Positions 14,003 to 27,274 of a stretch of 64,000 nucleotides of DNA are shown piece after piece. The notes under the pieces were generated by a model, which saw only the letters and a program-made list of their open reading frames with translations, did not search any database and was not told the origin of the DNA. Source of the DNA: Thamnidium elegans. Its lineage: Eukaryota > Mucoromycota > Mucoromycetes > Mucorales > Mucoraceae. A program made the position numbers and the translations under genes. Where the stretch lies: positions 806,001-870,000 of the forward strand of contig JAIXMG010000006.1 in assembly GCA_025201345.1 (NCBI GenBank). Reading direction: 5' to 3'. Each line of letters starts with the position of its first letter. Within the stretch, counting starts at the first letter, position 1.

Positions 14003-16354
14003 ATGGATTCTTCTGATCTTAGTAATAGTGAGTTATCCCACATATAAATACAAAGGAACAATAATAATTAAAAATTATTTTATTTTAGTTCCATCCGTTC
14101 GCCTTGCCTCTGGTGTAGAAATGCAACAACGATGGCCTCCAACCGTTCACACTGAACAACATACACAACAAAAGAATGGACAAGCTCCTCGACTCATTGA
14201 AATGTCTCCTAGAAGTGGTAACCAAGGTACTATTGTTACAGTTGTTGTGCAATCTTTACCTCATCAACTTGTGCCTGTCAAATTGGCTTTTAACAGTCTT
14301 GTTGTCGATACAAAGCAAATGCAAGCACAAGGTATAACTTCTCTTGTCGCTGCTGTACCTCCCTTCCAACAAACTCATTCTGCTACTGCAAATGTCCCTA
14401 TCTCTATTTGCATATTAGATAAAGATTCTGTTACTGAAACCTGGCCAGTAGCTGAATTCGCTTATGAGTTTGAGACAGAAGATTCCACTACTACACCCAC
14501 CTTGACTTCAGCTTCTACTAATTCGTCCTCAGAACCCTTACCTATCGATTATCCCAATAATAACGAAAAACGAAATGAAATTACTCCTAATCTTTATACT
14601 ACCAGAGAAGGTACATTTATATTTATATTTATAATGTTTATAAACAAACAGAAACTAATTTTTTTTTCTTTTTTCTATTTTTTTTTTCCTTTTTTCTCTT
14701 TTTCCCTTTTTTTATTTTTATTATTAATACAGAAAATTTTCTTGGAGGGTCTTCTAACGCATCGTACGAAGGCTTTTATCAACAACCTATTAATAGTTAT
14801 AATAGCTTGAACGACTCACAAATTCCTCAATACTCGTATCAATATAGTAATATTAATCGCAGAGTGTATAACGATAATAGTAAGTGATAAAGTCTTAACT
14901 ATCTGATATAGTCTTATTTACTAATTTTATTTTTTTCAGAATACGCCTATCCTATTACAAATGGAGGTCGTGCAGTTGGCAATATTTCCACTCAACCTAT
15001 AAATAATATAGGTTTTACCGGCAATGCCAATTCTGTTAATCTTTTCAATTCAAACAGTGCCGGTTTTACTGGTGTTCTAACCGGATTTAATCAAAATGGA
15101 CCTAGTCCTTTACACACTAGTCTTTCTCAACAAACGGCCCCTCCTGGTTATAGTCAACCAAACAACCAATCTCCAACTTCAACTGGTCCTTCTCTTCCCC
15201 AAAAGCCCACTCCTTCGCCAATATATGGTTGCAACAAGACTACTGTTCATGTTCCTTCTACTTCAGTAGCTAACTATCAACCTTATCCAGGTCTTGTTAG
15301 TCGAGCCAATCTAAAAATTATGGGTGATCTGGATTCCATGGCTAAGAACTGGGCCCCTGAAGAATGGGATAACCGTCGCAGATTGGTTCAATTCTGGAGA
15401 GAACAGAACGGTGTAGAGATCCGATGTACTTTTGATCCTGTCTCACAAGGAGAACGCATCTTGACTAACAGTGGTCATATTGTTGTGTCATGTATCTATT
15501 GGGCCGAACGCAATGATTGTTTCATTACCTCTGTTGATTGCATTCATTTATTAGAAAGTCTTATGGACATTCGCTTTAGCGTCGAAGAAAAAAACCGTGT
15601 CCGTCGTAATCTTGAAGGATTCCGTCCTTTAACTGTTAGCAAATGTAAAGCTGAATCCGCCGATTTTTTCAAATTAATCATGAGCTTCCCTAACCCAAAG
15701 CCTCGAAACATAGAAAAAGATGTAAAAGTTTTCCCTTGGAAAACGCTACCTTATGCACTCAAAAAAATCGTAACCAAATATACTGCATCTTCTTATAACG
15801 GTACTGGAAATCATCCTCAACAACGTCGAACTCAAATCATCAAGAATGCTGTTGATACTCCTACTGACAAGCCCCCTACGACAGGTTCCACCGCTGCTTC
15901 CTACATGAACTCTCCTTCAATTACCCAAACTAGTGTTGCTAATCAACAAAATAGTATGAATAGCTTCTATTCTCAACCAAATATGTACCAACCTCAACAA
16001 CAACAATATAATGCTTATCAATCCCAAACAAATGAACAAATGCCCATACCTTCTATGTATCAATCATCTTCATCCATTACTCCATATTCATCTACATATA
16101 CGCAATCACATCCAAATCAAGCTTCATCCCCAGTAGCTGTTAATACTCCTTCACCCGAAATACGATATCCCTATAACGATATGATGAATCATAACAATAA
16201 CGCGTCCGCTACAATGACATCATCTGAGCCTTTAAATACACCCTTAGCGACGACCACGGTAAGTTCATTAAACCAAGATACGCCCCCTTCCTTTCTTAAA
16301 CGTTCAAGCTTCGATCATCAGCGAGAATATCTTGTAAACTTCAAGCCTGAATAA
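14003..16354 (+). CDS. medA: Medusa-type developmental transcription regulator (DUF7082)
   Basis: Four exons: 14003-14027, 14089-14610, 14733-14879, 14940-16354, giving 702 residues. The first exon encodes only MDSSDLSN plus one base. Residues ~45-150 resemble the IPT/TIG-like N-terminal fold of this family (SPRSGNQGTIVTVVVQ). A Q/N/S/T/P-rich linker follows. Residues ~360-510 are the conserved Medusa core: RRRLVQFWREQNG, VSCIYWAERNDCFITSVDCI, EEKNRVRRNLEGFRP, FFKLIMSFPNPKPRNIEKD and KVFPWKTLPYALKKI. The C-terminus is again low-complexity. In ascomycetes and Ustilago, Medusa proteins control sporulation and development and act in the nucleus. It stands alone between two gene-poor intervals, which suggests extended regulation. 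Confidence 0.9.
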
Positions 16355-16355
16355 A

Positions 16356-16387
<32 letters not shown>

Positions 16388-16577
16388 AACTACTACTATT
16401 CACTCTCATTGTTATATATCACTTTCAATATTTCTGCTTTATTCTACGAACCCACTCCTTTAAATCATTCTTTTACTATTTATCATTACTGCTATTATTT
16501 CTCTCTTTTCTCTCTCTCTTTGTTTCATGTATGGATAACACGTCCTTTTTTTTTTTCCCTAAAAAACATAAAATCCC

Positions 16578-16770
16578 TTAATATATTGTACATAAACGTT
16601 TTATCATCACACATTTTTTTCTTTTAATAATCATAATAAAAAAGCTTTTTTTCATATATTCTCGTATTTCCCCCCTCTCTTTTTTTTTTATCTTCTGAAA
16701 AATTTAATATAATGTACGTAAACGTTTTATCATCATTGATTTTCTTGTATTCCCTTTTTTTTTTTTTCTA
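16578..16770 (+). repeat. ~126-bp tandem duplication in Medusa 3' flank
   Basis: Two copies of TTAATATA(T/A)TGTAC followed by (A/G)TAAACGTTTTATCATCA start at 16578 and 16704. Each is followed by a T-rich block and a C/T-rich block. It may sit within or just past the 3' UTR. Confidence 0.6.
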
Positions 16771-17194
16771 AATAGAATAACAACACATTAAATTAAGATT
16801 GGATCACGTTTTATTTCTCTTTATTTGCTTTAAACTGAGATTCGTCGTATCCGTTGTTATTCTATATTACTAAAAAGATATTATACAAAAAAGAAATAGG
16901 GACATTATCTCGGACATGTTTTTTTATGAAAATAATTTTTTTTTTAAATTAAGTGATTATTGGCTATAATACAAATAGCTAATATTTAAAACAAAATGTC
17001 TTCTCAATATAATAAGAAGTATTTATTTTCTGTCAGATTTAATTTGTGCTTAATTCAAGTAGGGGTAAAGTGAAAACCGGTTACTTCCCAGGGATTTTAT
17101 GATCTAAATGAGCCAGCGCACTGGTACTGGGTCCTCCCGCCATTTAAAAGAATACGTTATCAATATATATGTATTATTATTGTCTGGTCCTATT

Positions 17195-17256
17195 TTCGGT
17201 ATAAATCCAATCTAGTTCGGTATAAATCCAATCTAGTTCGGTATATGCTAATCTAG
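17195..17256 (+). repeat. 21-bp tandem repeat, three copies
   Basis: The unit TTCGGTATAAATCCAATCTAG occurs perfectly at 17195-17215 and 17216-17236. A third, one-base-shorter variant lies at 17237-17256. Confidence 0.85.
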
Positions 17257-18111
17257 ATTCATTGTATATCTTGATTTATCATAAACCCGTGAGGACGGAA
17301 AGACGGCTGAGATGTTATTATGATCCCATGATCTTGCATGGCCGATTGTTGTGCATATTGTACCTGCAAATAAAAGAAGCATGAACCACGGGAGAAAGTA
17401 TATTCTTTGAGCAATCTATAATAATACTTTTACGGCCAATGTAACATCCGTGAATTAAGGTTTATAACTTTTCTCTCCTTTTACCATGGTTGTTTTTTGT
17501 GTACCTATTTTTGTCTTATATGACGTTGATAAACCGTTCTATGGATAATAAGTACATTTGAATCTAAACTTTCTAGAATAAACTATATAACTAATATAAT
17601 GTATCGATAATGGACATGACACTATTTATTACGAGTATTTCATATACAACGGCTGAACAATGATAAAAAAAAATGTCTCTTTACATTTGCTCAAAATAAA
17701 AACCGATTCAGATAAGAACACTTACATGTTTGTCCTTTTTTTTTTTTTGGCATTGTCCCGGTACCGGACCGTGTACAAAATTCATACACAAAAGACTTAC
17801 GCTTGTGTAATCTGTACTAAAAATATAAAACAGATGATCTCACTCATCTTAAATGTCTTAATTTTACGATGTGCATAAATTTAAAGTTGAACTTCGTAAT
17901 ATGGTTAAGCATGTACAACTTTAGAATAACGTATTTCCTTAAAAATTACACGTCATTGGTTTTCCATTGAGGCTGGGCGCTTGCTTTAGTGTTTATTAAT
18001 TAAACTAGATGTGCTCATTTGTGCATAATATTTTGATCTTGCATATATGATTTGTAATTAAAAGTAAAAAATTTACCGTAAAAATGATGAGCAAGTAATA
18101 GTTTTCACAAT

Positions 18112-18228
18112 TAATGTTAAAAACCCATTTTTATAAATTTAGAAAAATGATAATGTTAAAAAACGCGTTTTTAAGAGTTTATAATATTAAAAACGCATTT
18201 TTATGAATTTATAAAAATAATACAAAAT
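18112..18228 (+). repeat. ~39-bp imperfect tandem repeat, three copies
   Basis: Three successive units of the form AATRTTAAAAAMSCRTTTTT followed by AT-rich sequence (…AARTTTATA). They lie just downstream of the Aly/REF gene's stop codon. Confidence 0.7.
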
Positions 18229-18262
18229 TATATAGCTTTTTTTTTTTTTTTTTTTACACTTA

Positions 18263-19639
18263 TTAATATCTTCGTTGATATTGTTGTTGTGGGTACGCGG
18301 ATGGACTGTTATAATGATTTCCATTGTTATCTTGATTTTGGTGCATTGTTAAACTGGCGTTAATTTCCATTTTAAATTAGTATGAGGTAATAATGCATAT
18401 GATATTAGAAACTTACTGTTGCGAGTTGTTATCAAATCCACCTGGAGCGACTCTGGCAGACGCAACGACAGTTCTAGAAGAGTATCTAGGAACAACAGGT
18501 AATGTAGCACTACTTTGCAATCTTGCACGAAGAACGCGACCTAATAATAAAATAATAATAATTAAACCTTTACATCGTAATCATTTCGTATATATATAAA
18601 TTACCATCAGCCATTCCGTTATCTAACTTGGATACACACTCTTCAGCAGAGTTTGGATATAGAAATTCGATTTCTGCTTCATTCAATGGTCTGCCCATGG
18701 GGTCTAATAATATATCACAGCTCAAAATAGGCCCGAACATACTGCACGCTTCCTACGTTTTTTTTTTAAAAAAATAAATGCGGATCAATAATATGTGTAT
18801 TTTTTTTCGACTTTAAGATTTACTCCAACATCTTCAGCTGTAGCCCGAGGATCCAGATTACAGATTAAGACAATGTTTCTTTGCGGCAAGACATTGCTGA
18901 CTGGGTAAGACGATGCAGTGTTATTAAAAGGGGCATCATTCTGATGGCGTTGATCTGGGTAACCAGAATAAGAACTTTGAGATTGTTGTTGTTGCTGTTG
19001 GTAGTTTTGTTGTCTGTTCATATTGATAGGCTTTTGACGATTGCTCCGATTAATATTACTTCTAATTACGAGACCTTCACCCGATTGATTGCTTCTCGTT
19101 TTGGTATTATGGGTGATTGCTTTCGTAATAACTAAAGTTTTAGGATCAATAGAGCCTCTCGTAATCAAGTTACTGTCTGGTGTCACAGATTGTCTTCTAT
19201 CATTTCTTGATGAAATGTTATTATTTCTCTAATATAAGGGAGGATCAGTTGAACGTTATCGCTCAAAAAAAGAGAGAGTATGGTCATCTCGTTTTCTTAC
19301 CCCTACTGCACCGCCCCTTTTTAACGAAGAACTTCCACGTTGAGGTTTACTGATCCCACCTTTACTTAAGCGAGAATTAATACTTTTTGGGGGGGTTTTA
19401 TCAGTAACACTTTCTCTTCCAATTCTACGATTAATAGCAATATTTTTTCCTCCACCACGAGCATTCGTGGTTCGGTTAACAGGTGCTGAAACACGATTGT
19501 TGACATCACGTCGCCCGCCTCTTCTTGATTCTACTGGAGCACGACCGACTGCCGGTCTTCCTGCTTTTGGTTGACGTGTTTTACTATGTTTAATAATATC
19601 ATCTAAGGATCGATCTAAATCAATATTTCCTTTTGCCAT
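18263..19639 (-). CDS. Aly/REF (Yra1/THOC4) mRNA export adaptor
   Basis: Five exons: 19639-19301, 19228-18824, 18752-18605, 18540-18417, 18353-18263; 368 residues. The N-terminus MAKGNIDLDRSLDDIIKHS is the UAP56-binding motif of this family. It is followed by an R/G-rich basic region (GRAPVESRRGGRRD). A Q-rich linker precedes an RRM: RNIVLICNLDP (RNP2-like), TAEDVGEACSMFGPI across an intron, DILLDPMGRPLNEAEIEF (RNP1 region) and SAEECVSKLDNGMADGRVLRARL. Aly/REF proteins couple transcription and splicing to export through TREX and Mex67. The tail is QQQYQRRY with no clear second UAP56-binding motif, unlike many homologues. The RRM junction favours the GTAAAT donor at 18823 because it keeps helix 1 at the normal length. 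Confidence 0.85.
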
Positions 19640-20297
19640 TGAATATTTCCCTTTGTGTATTTTTTTTTAAAAAATAGATAAAAAAAAAAAATGAAACTTG
19701 GAGTGGGAAAGCAGGAAAATTGGATCTCCATATCACGTGAGCTAAACGTTGATCGCTTTGAACTGTCGAAATAAAGGTAATTTAACGCAATAGTTACTAA
19801 AGGGGGAGGGGGAAGGTTACTATGGGCTTCGTAGTAGAACGAAGATCATATTTATACCAGAAGAAATTTTTTTTTAATGTCCATTACCGCTTCATTTATT
19901 GATTCCAAACCAGCTTCAAAACTTGGTAACAATTCATGATTTTTTTTTATAGCGAGAGTTAAAACACGTATTGTCACTAATTAATGATAAAAAAAAGAGA
20001 AAGAAACGTTGAAAACATATCGCAGTGATAAACGGTTACTGTAGTTAAATCAAACTCACCTAATGTGGTATATATATATATATATTTTATTAAATATATA
20101 ATTGATAAAATAGAAACTCGGTAGCACAGGCGGGCAAAAATCACAGACTTATAGGCATCCAACATGCAAGAAGAAGCATACAAAGCTTACGCCTAAAAAA
20201 AACTAAAAAAGGCGGACATTGAACAGAAATAATTCATATTTTGCTCCCCCCCCCCATTTTCTTAGTTCTCTTTTCACTCATACAACTTCTTATTAAT
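19640..20297. other. Shared upstream region of Aly and ArfGAP genes
   Basis: A 658-bp head-to-head intergenic region. It contains an AT dinucleotide run near 20068-20086, a C9 run at ~20246 and pyrimidine stretches before the ArfGAP start. A short minus-strand frame at 19977-20183 looks spurious. Confidence 0.55.
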
Positions 20298-21677
<1,380 letters not shown>

Positions 21678-22008
21678 TACACAAGTAATTAGATACAGTC
21701 AGAACTATAGATTTTCCCGGTTTATAGAAAACAATTATTGATTATTAAAAAGTAATAAAATCCTATTTGTTAGTTTAATTTGAGTCAATTTGTCAATTAT
21801 ATTAATAGGATATCAATATATACTTTGTTATGTTGTATAAAAAAAACAGTTCCTTACGATACTAGCTTATTAGCGCATAAATTCTCGTGACATAGTTGTA
21901 AGTGTTCCTGGATAAAGTGACTGACACCAATGTAAAAAAGCTAAACTTTTTTTTTTTAATAAAAGGACTGGCTTTTTTTTTCTCTATCAATCCATTTAAT
22001 TATAAACA
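21678..22008. other. Intergenic, ArfGAP to Hsk3
   Basis: 331 bp of AT-rich DNA, with the 3' flank of the ArfGAP gene and a T-run-rich leader before the Hsk3 start. No feature is recognisable. Confidence 0.5.
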
Positions 22009-22304
22009 ATGGAGGAAACAAATCACGAATCAACCTTAAACAGTTCAAAGAAATTACAGTATGCAAACTTACATGCCGAGCTGACGAAATTGAATAAAAA
22101 CATGGAACGATTAGGAAACAATATAAAAGTGACTACAGAGCAAGTACCTTCTTTTCGTCAAATGGGTACTTTCCATTCTTCACTGTAAGTAACACTAAAG
22201 ATGGCAAGTGTTTTTTTTGGTTGCTAACCAGCTTGTATATAAATAGTTTTATGTCTGCAAAAAATGTTTGTGAACAACCGCAGACGAATGAGAGGAATCG
22301 TTAG
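22009..22304 (+). CDS. HSK3: DASH complex subunit Hsk3
   Basis: Two exons, 22009-22184 and 22247-22304 (intron GTAAGT..ATAG), 77 residues. The family pattern is clear: a helix KLQYANLHAELTKLNKNME, then NNIKVTTEQVPSFRQMG and TFHSSLFMSAKNV, matching the Hsk3 layout of an N-terminal helix followed by G-x-x-H-x-S-L-F-M. Hsk3 is a small structural subunit of the DASH/Dam1 ring that couples kinetochores to microtubules. Length is normal for the family. It is a short spliced gene easily missed by automatic prediction. The splice falls inside the conserved LFM, which supports the exon join. Confidence 0.82.
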
Positions 22305-22878
22305 TCAGTGAATTGATAATTTCACACCTAAACTTTCCATAAAAATAAATAAAATCCCTGTATATTCTCACTGTTATCATTCTTTTTATGATGCTAAAAT
22401 ACACTGGAATACATTATGAAGCTAATGTAACATATCACGATTATATATAAAAAGGAGTTCTGGAGATGCTATTATAAGCTTCACGAATATTCACGCCCCC
22501 GTTAGTAGGTTTAAAACGCATGGAGCTCATGCGAAACAGATATGTTTTGTAAAGAGAAAGATAACTTTTCGAAAAAGGCAAATTATAAAAATGTTAACGA
22601 AATTTTACATTCTATCCGTTACTAGTTTACATGGTATAATAGATAAAGTAATTATATAACTGACACATGCAGTATACAAATTCATAACCTTGATTCATTT
22701 AGTTGATTGCATTCCATAAGCCGTCTCTGATAAAGAGTTATTGCAAGTTTAGGAATACAAAAAGATTGTCATTTGGACGACTTTTCGATCGCAGTTTCAT
22801 TTTGAAATTCAGAAAATTTGGATGGGTTGTATTGTTGCTCAAAGACAGCAATCAATAAGATCCTCCTTTTTCGCCAAA
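22305..22878. other. RPS18 upstream region
   Basis: 574 bp without a gene. The final stretch TCCTCCTTTTTCGCC just before the ATG at 22879 is a pyrimidine-rich tract typical of ribosomal-protein leaders. Nothing else stands out. Confidence 0.5.
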
Positions 22879-23680
22879 ATGGTATGCCTTATAAGCACGA
22901 TAAGAAAGACATCCATGTATATATAAAGAGATGAGCCGAGAAATGATGAAGAGATCAGTTATTTGAAAGTCCCTAAATGGATGGATTATTTTGACAGATG
23001 GATGGATAAGGGGGGAAAATGGTTAGGGGGGAGTCATAATTCAGAAAGGGAGAAAAAGAGATAGAGAGAGCCATTGAATTCTGTCGTAAAAGAGGGAAAC
23101 TACAATTCACCATTTTGATAAACTCATCTCTTTATTTACTACTTTGATGGTTTCTTATGGTTCCTTTTTTGTTTGATTTTATGAATTCTGTACTAATTCT
23201 TTTATCGAAAATATATAGTCTCTTGTTGTTCCCGAAAGGAATCATTTCCAACACATTATCCGTCTTCTTAACACTAACGTTGACGGTCGTGTCAAGATTC
23301 AAATTGCTTTGACCTCTGTCAAGGGTGTTGGTCGTCGTTTCGCTAACATTGCTTGTAAGAAGGCTGATATTGATCTTACCAAGAGAGCTGGTGAGCTTTC
23401 CTCTGAAGAGTTGGAACGTATTGTTACCATTCTCCAAAACCCTGCTCAATACAAGATCCCTAACTGGTTCCTTAACAGACAAAAGGATATTGTTGACGGT
23501 AAGTCTTCTCAAGTTATCTCCAACGTCCTCGATACCAAGTATCGTGACGATCTTGAACGTTTGAAGAAGATCCGTGCTCATCGTGGTCTCCGTCATTACT
23601 GGGGTGTCCGTGTTCGTGGTCAACACACCAAGACTACCGGTCGTCGTGGACGTGTTGTTGGTGTCTCCAAGAAGAAATAA
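22879..23680 (+). CDS. RPS18: 40S ribosomal protein S18 (uS13)
   Basis: The main exon 23219-23680 encodes [20 protein letters not shown] onward, including [43 protein letters not shown] and [14 protein letters not shown]. It is co-linear with eukaryotic S18 over its whole length (~154 aa). No Met lies directly before SLVVP. I place the start codon alone in exon 1 (22879-22881, ATG followed by GTATGC), giving a 337-bp first intron ending ATATAG at 23218. uS13 binds the head of the small subunit and contacts the P-site tRNA. Codon use is markedly biased (C-ending, AAG, GGT) compared with neighbours, as expected for a highly expressed gene. The start exon is inference; the rest is certain. Confidence 0.92.
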
Positions 23681-23895
23681 AGTAAGTTGCTATATATTGA
23701 TTAACTAGATTTGGGGTGTTTATTCATATCTCTGTTTTATAGTTTAACCTCGAGACAATCACTAAGCATAATAAAAAATTATTATCTTTTGAAAACCAAC
23801 ATATAACTTTTTTGTTTCATTTTTTTTCAGTGATGATGATAATAGACTTGTTTTTATTTATTTTATTTTATTTTAAAGAAGAGAGAGATGATACT

Positions 23896-26809
23896 TTATT
23901 GAGTAGAGATATTTTGTCCGCGTGCTTCTTCTAAGTTTTGATTGATAGCTTCAGTCAAATGGAACATATCATATTGTTTTGCTGGTGCTGTAACGCATCT
24001 TGCACAGGTAGATGCTTCAAGTAAAATCTCTGTACGTCTGGAAGGATCAATTCTGTATAAAAAAAATATCAATTAAAAAAAATATTCGCTATAAAAAAGT
24101 TACTATACTTACGTTTCTCTAGCTAAGTTGAAATATGTAATTGCTGCTTCTTCGTATCTTTCATTGATTTTATAATAGGTGGCAAGTAAATTAGCTCTTT
24201 CATAATCAAAGGGAGTGCGACTCAAAAATTCATGAAGATAAGGTGGTGATTCCTGTTTATATATAATTAGTATTACTTTTTTTTTCTTGTAATTTTTTTT
24301 TTTTTTTTTACCTTGATTAATTCAAGTCCAAGACCCTTCTCTATAAACTTTTCAAATACATAGTAAGCGAAAGCTTGATCCTTACAACCAGAGAAGGTAC
24401 TACGGAAGACCTCTCTTCTAGAATCAGGTTTAACTAAGCCAGGAGCAACGACCTTATCAAGTAAGTTGAAAACGATATCATAGAATGGTTGCTTGCTCTT
24501 AAATGTTTTAGCTCTAACGTCATTAGCAGGGCAGCCAAGTTCCACAAAGGCATTTGTAGCATGGTAAGGGTCACGAGCTTCAGTACAGGATAAAGCAAGC
24601 TCAATGCCATATACAGGATAGCCTTGGTAAAAAAAGTCGTCAACAATCTCTGCAGCCTTATCAGCAGGGATATGAAGCGCAATCTTTTTCAAGAGACTTA
24701 AAGATTCTGTTAAAATGGCTCTTGCTTGAGAGGTATTGGTAGCTGAACGGGCAGCATAAATTTGTTTAGTAGCCTTGTATAAGAGAACATCATTGGCTCC
24801 GCAGAATGATTTACAGTATTGAGTAAGAACATCAATAACATAGCCTGTATTGTCGTATTTACTGAATGTGTAATCAACCAATGCATACGACAAGTCATTA
24901 GCAAGCTTACGGCCATCAGTTGTTGTTAACAGATCTTTTAATGTAATAGTCTTCAATCGGTCTTGTGATTCAGACTTCATACCCTTGACAATAGTTGAAA
25001 GTCCTGTCTTGATCATATATTCAATAAATGAGAGTCCCTCTGCCATATAAGCAACTAACTCATTCATATTCTTTAAAGACTCTTCTTCTTCCTTATAAGC
25101 TGATCTTAAAAAGAGATTGGGATTTCTACATGTATAAAATAAATAAATTAATATTCAGTTTTTTTTTTTTTTTTTTTTTTCTCACTTACTCTTTCATCAA
25201 TGTATTTAATTTTTTCAAAATCTGTTGAGTATTTTGTAATTCAGCTGAAGAAAGTGTACTTGTGTAGACAGCATTAGCATCATTAGTGGAAGCCTTAACT
25301 AGTGTTTTAGTCCAAATAGAATTAATAACACGATAAACGAATAATGCCAAACCATCATGTCTACTGGAATACTGAGGATTTAAATCGGAAGCCGTTTGAC
25401 ACATGGTTTCCAAAAGTACCTTGGCGCTACTGGTAATTACATCAGTGACAGGTTCCACAGAATTTATTCCGGTATTGGTAATAGAGGAAGGTGAACAAAT
25501 AAGACCCAAACAAAGGGAAACACCGTTAATACAACCAAAATGATCAAAGAAACTCTGGTAATCTTGAAGACGAATAGCTGTATCTCTGTTGGTAGAGTTC
25601 AATAATCTGTAAAGCATATCGATAGGTCTTTGTTTAATAAGAACGGCAATACCATACGTAGTCAAAGCGAAGAGAGTACGGCCAGGAGTTTCATATGGTG
25701 TACTCAATTCATTGATTCGGTGAGGAGAGGTAGTGCCTTCGACAATAGCAATAATTTTTCCAGGTACCTTGAGTGAATTATCGAATTCTTTATATGCAGC
25801 AGCGTTAGTCATAATAACATTAGGTTTAGTGAGCGACCCTAAATCAGGAGAGTATGTAACAATGTTATCTTCATTAGGTTTTTGGCTTTGGTTCTTTACG
25901 CCAACAAAGAGTCCATCCTTGTATAAAGTATGAGAGAAAACATCGGTAGGTAAAGTGCTTTCATCGGGATGTCTAACATGAGAAAGCGTAAGGGTGTTGG
26001 GAGCTTCATCTTGCTTAAGATGTTGGTTATCTTTGTGGTGAGAGAGATATAATCGACAACCAGTTGAAGTGATGGCTACCAAATGATATAACTTTGATTC
26101 GGCGGAGGAGGTAGGGTTAATAGAAACAATTTTAAATGTACGAGGGTCAAGTAACTTGGAGGTACGAAGACTGTCATTGGCTCTTTCCGCAGCTTCTTTA
26201 TATGTGAACACGTCCTTGTATGATTGTCCATCAACTCCCAAATAAGTAACATGAATGTGTGAATTTTCCGTTAATTGATATAAAACATTGCCAGTCTCAC
26301 TCAATGCAATTTGGGTAATTGGATCTCTTGTAGTCTGAATGAGAAATAATATATCCTTTCCAACTGTATGTAAACGCTTAGAACATCTTCCAGAAAACCA
26401 TGTCTCCTCACGCTAATTTTTTTTTAAAAAAAACAGTTTAAATACTACTAATAATAATTCTTTGTAATATCCCTTACTCTATAATCTAAATCCCAAACAT
26501 TTCCATCTGTACCCAACATGAATACACGTCCAAATTTTGTACCAACAATCGTTTTCATATTAATACCAGATGTATTTGTAGACATATCGGTTTTGAATAC
26601 TTTGAAGCCAGATGAAACGCTATAACTGACAGCAATGATCTTGACTTCTTTTACAGTTGAAATGATTAATAAATGATTGATTTCTGGAGCAAAGATTCCT
26701 TCTTTGGGAGGAACAAATGCTACACCGACGATATCATCGTCTTCTACATGTACAGTCATTTTTCTGTTATAGTAATTAATATACTGTTATCACATACTAT
26801 CATCCCTCT

Positions 26810-26841
<32 letters not shown>

Positions 26842-27274
26842 AACATAGTCCCAAATATAAAGGTGGCCCTTTATAGAATAATAAGCTCTGTTAAGACCAG
26901 GTGCAATTCCAGCGGCATTAGTCTTGGTATCAACTAGTTAACAATAAATTAGTACCCTTTTTTTGTTATCGCTTTTTTATCATGTGTTATTTTCCTTACA
27001 ATGACGAATACTTTCAAGACCTTCAGCAGGTAAGATAATAGATTCTTTTAAGGCAACAGGTTGAACATGCTCTGTTTTGGTATTAATGTATGAAAAACTA
27101 TCTACATTATAAAACAGAATAAATACAAATGGACAAGGTGTTGCTTTTATTTATTTTACCATTGAAAGTGTTTCGAAGATCAGGGAACAAAGCATCTAAA
27201 TTACCTCTGTTTTCTATAACAGAGGCAGCTTTATGAACAGAAGTTATTGTGCTTTCGGGGTTGCTGTTTTCCAT
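23896..27274 (-). CDS. Nup155/Nup170 inner-ring nucleoporin, C-terminally short
   Basis: Eight exons: 27274-27160, 27101-27000, 26933-26837, 26763-26478, 26412-25190, 25125-24312, 24252-24113, 24052-23896. Phases close to 977 residues. The N-terminal half is the beta-propeller of Nup155/157/170: GIAPGLNRAYYSIKGHLYIW, DDIVGVAFVPPK, GTKFGRVFMLGTDGNVWDLD, RCSKRLH and GIAVLIKQRP. An alpha-helical solenoid follows (FFYQGYPVYGIELALSCTE, PYLHEFLSRTPFDYERANLL). These proteins scaffold the inner ring of the nuclear pore. The frame ends after FHLTEAINQNLEEARGQ, where homologues (about 1300-1500 residues) continue for several hundred more. The next gene starts its 3' end only 215 bp away, so the missing part is not hidden in this interval. 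Confidence 0.87.
26811..26835. repeat. (AT)n microsatellite in Nup155 intron 3
   Basis: An uninterrupted AT dinucleotide run of about 25 bp, immediately next to the splice donor of intron 3 on the minus strand. Confidence 0.85.

Larger units (their letters stand above)
16355..18262. other. Intergenic interval with small repeats
   Basis: No gene is supported. The first ~400 bases are the T-rich 3' flank of Medusa with a ~126-bp duplication. A 21-bp tandem array lies at 17195-17256 and ~39-bp imperfect tandem repeats at 18112-18228. The open frame at 17660-17875 has no coding character. Confidence 0.6.

Noticed and set aside
18805..18823. Alternative splice donor GTCGAA for Aly/REF exon 2
   Set aside because: It would lengthen RRM helix 1 by four residues; the GTAAAT donor is canonical and fits the family spacing.
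22930..23218. C/D snoRNA in the RPS18 intron
   Set aside because: A C-box-like ATGATGA is present, but I found no CTGA D box downstream and no terminal stem.
23132..23626. 164-codon minus-strand frame over RPS18
   Set aside because: Antisense shadow of a strongly codon-biased ribosomal-protein gene.
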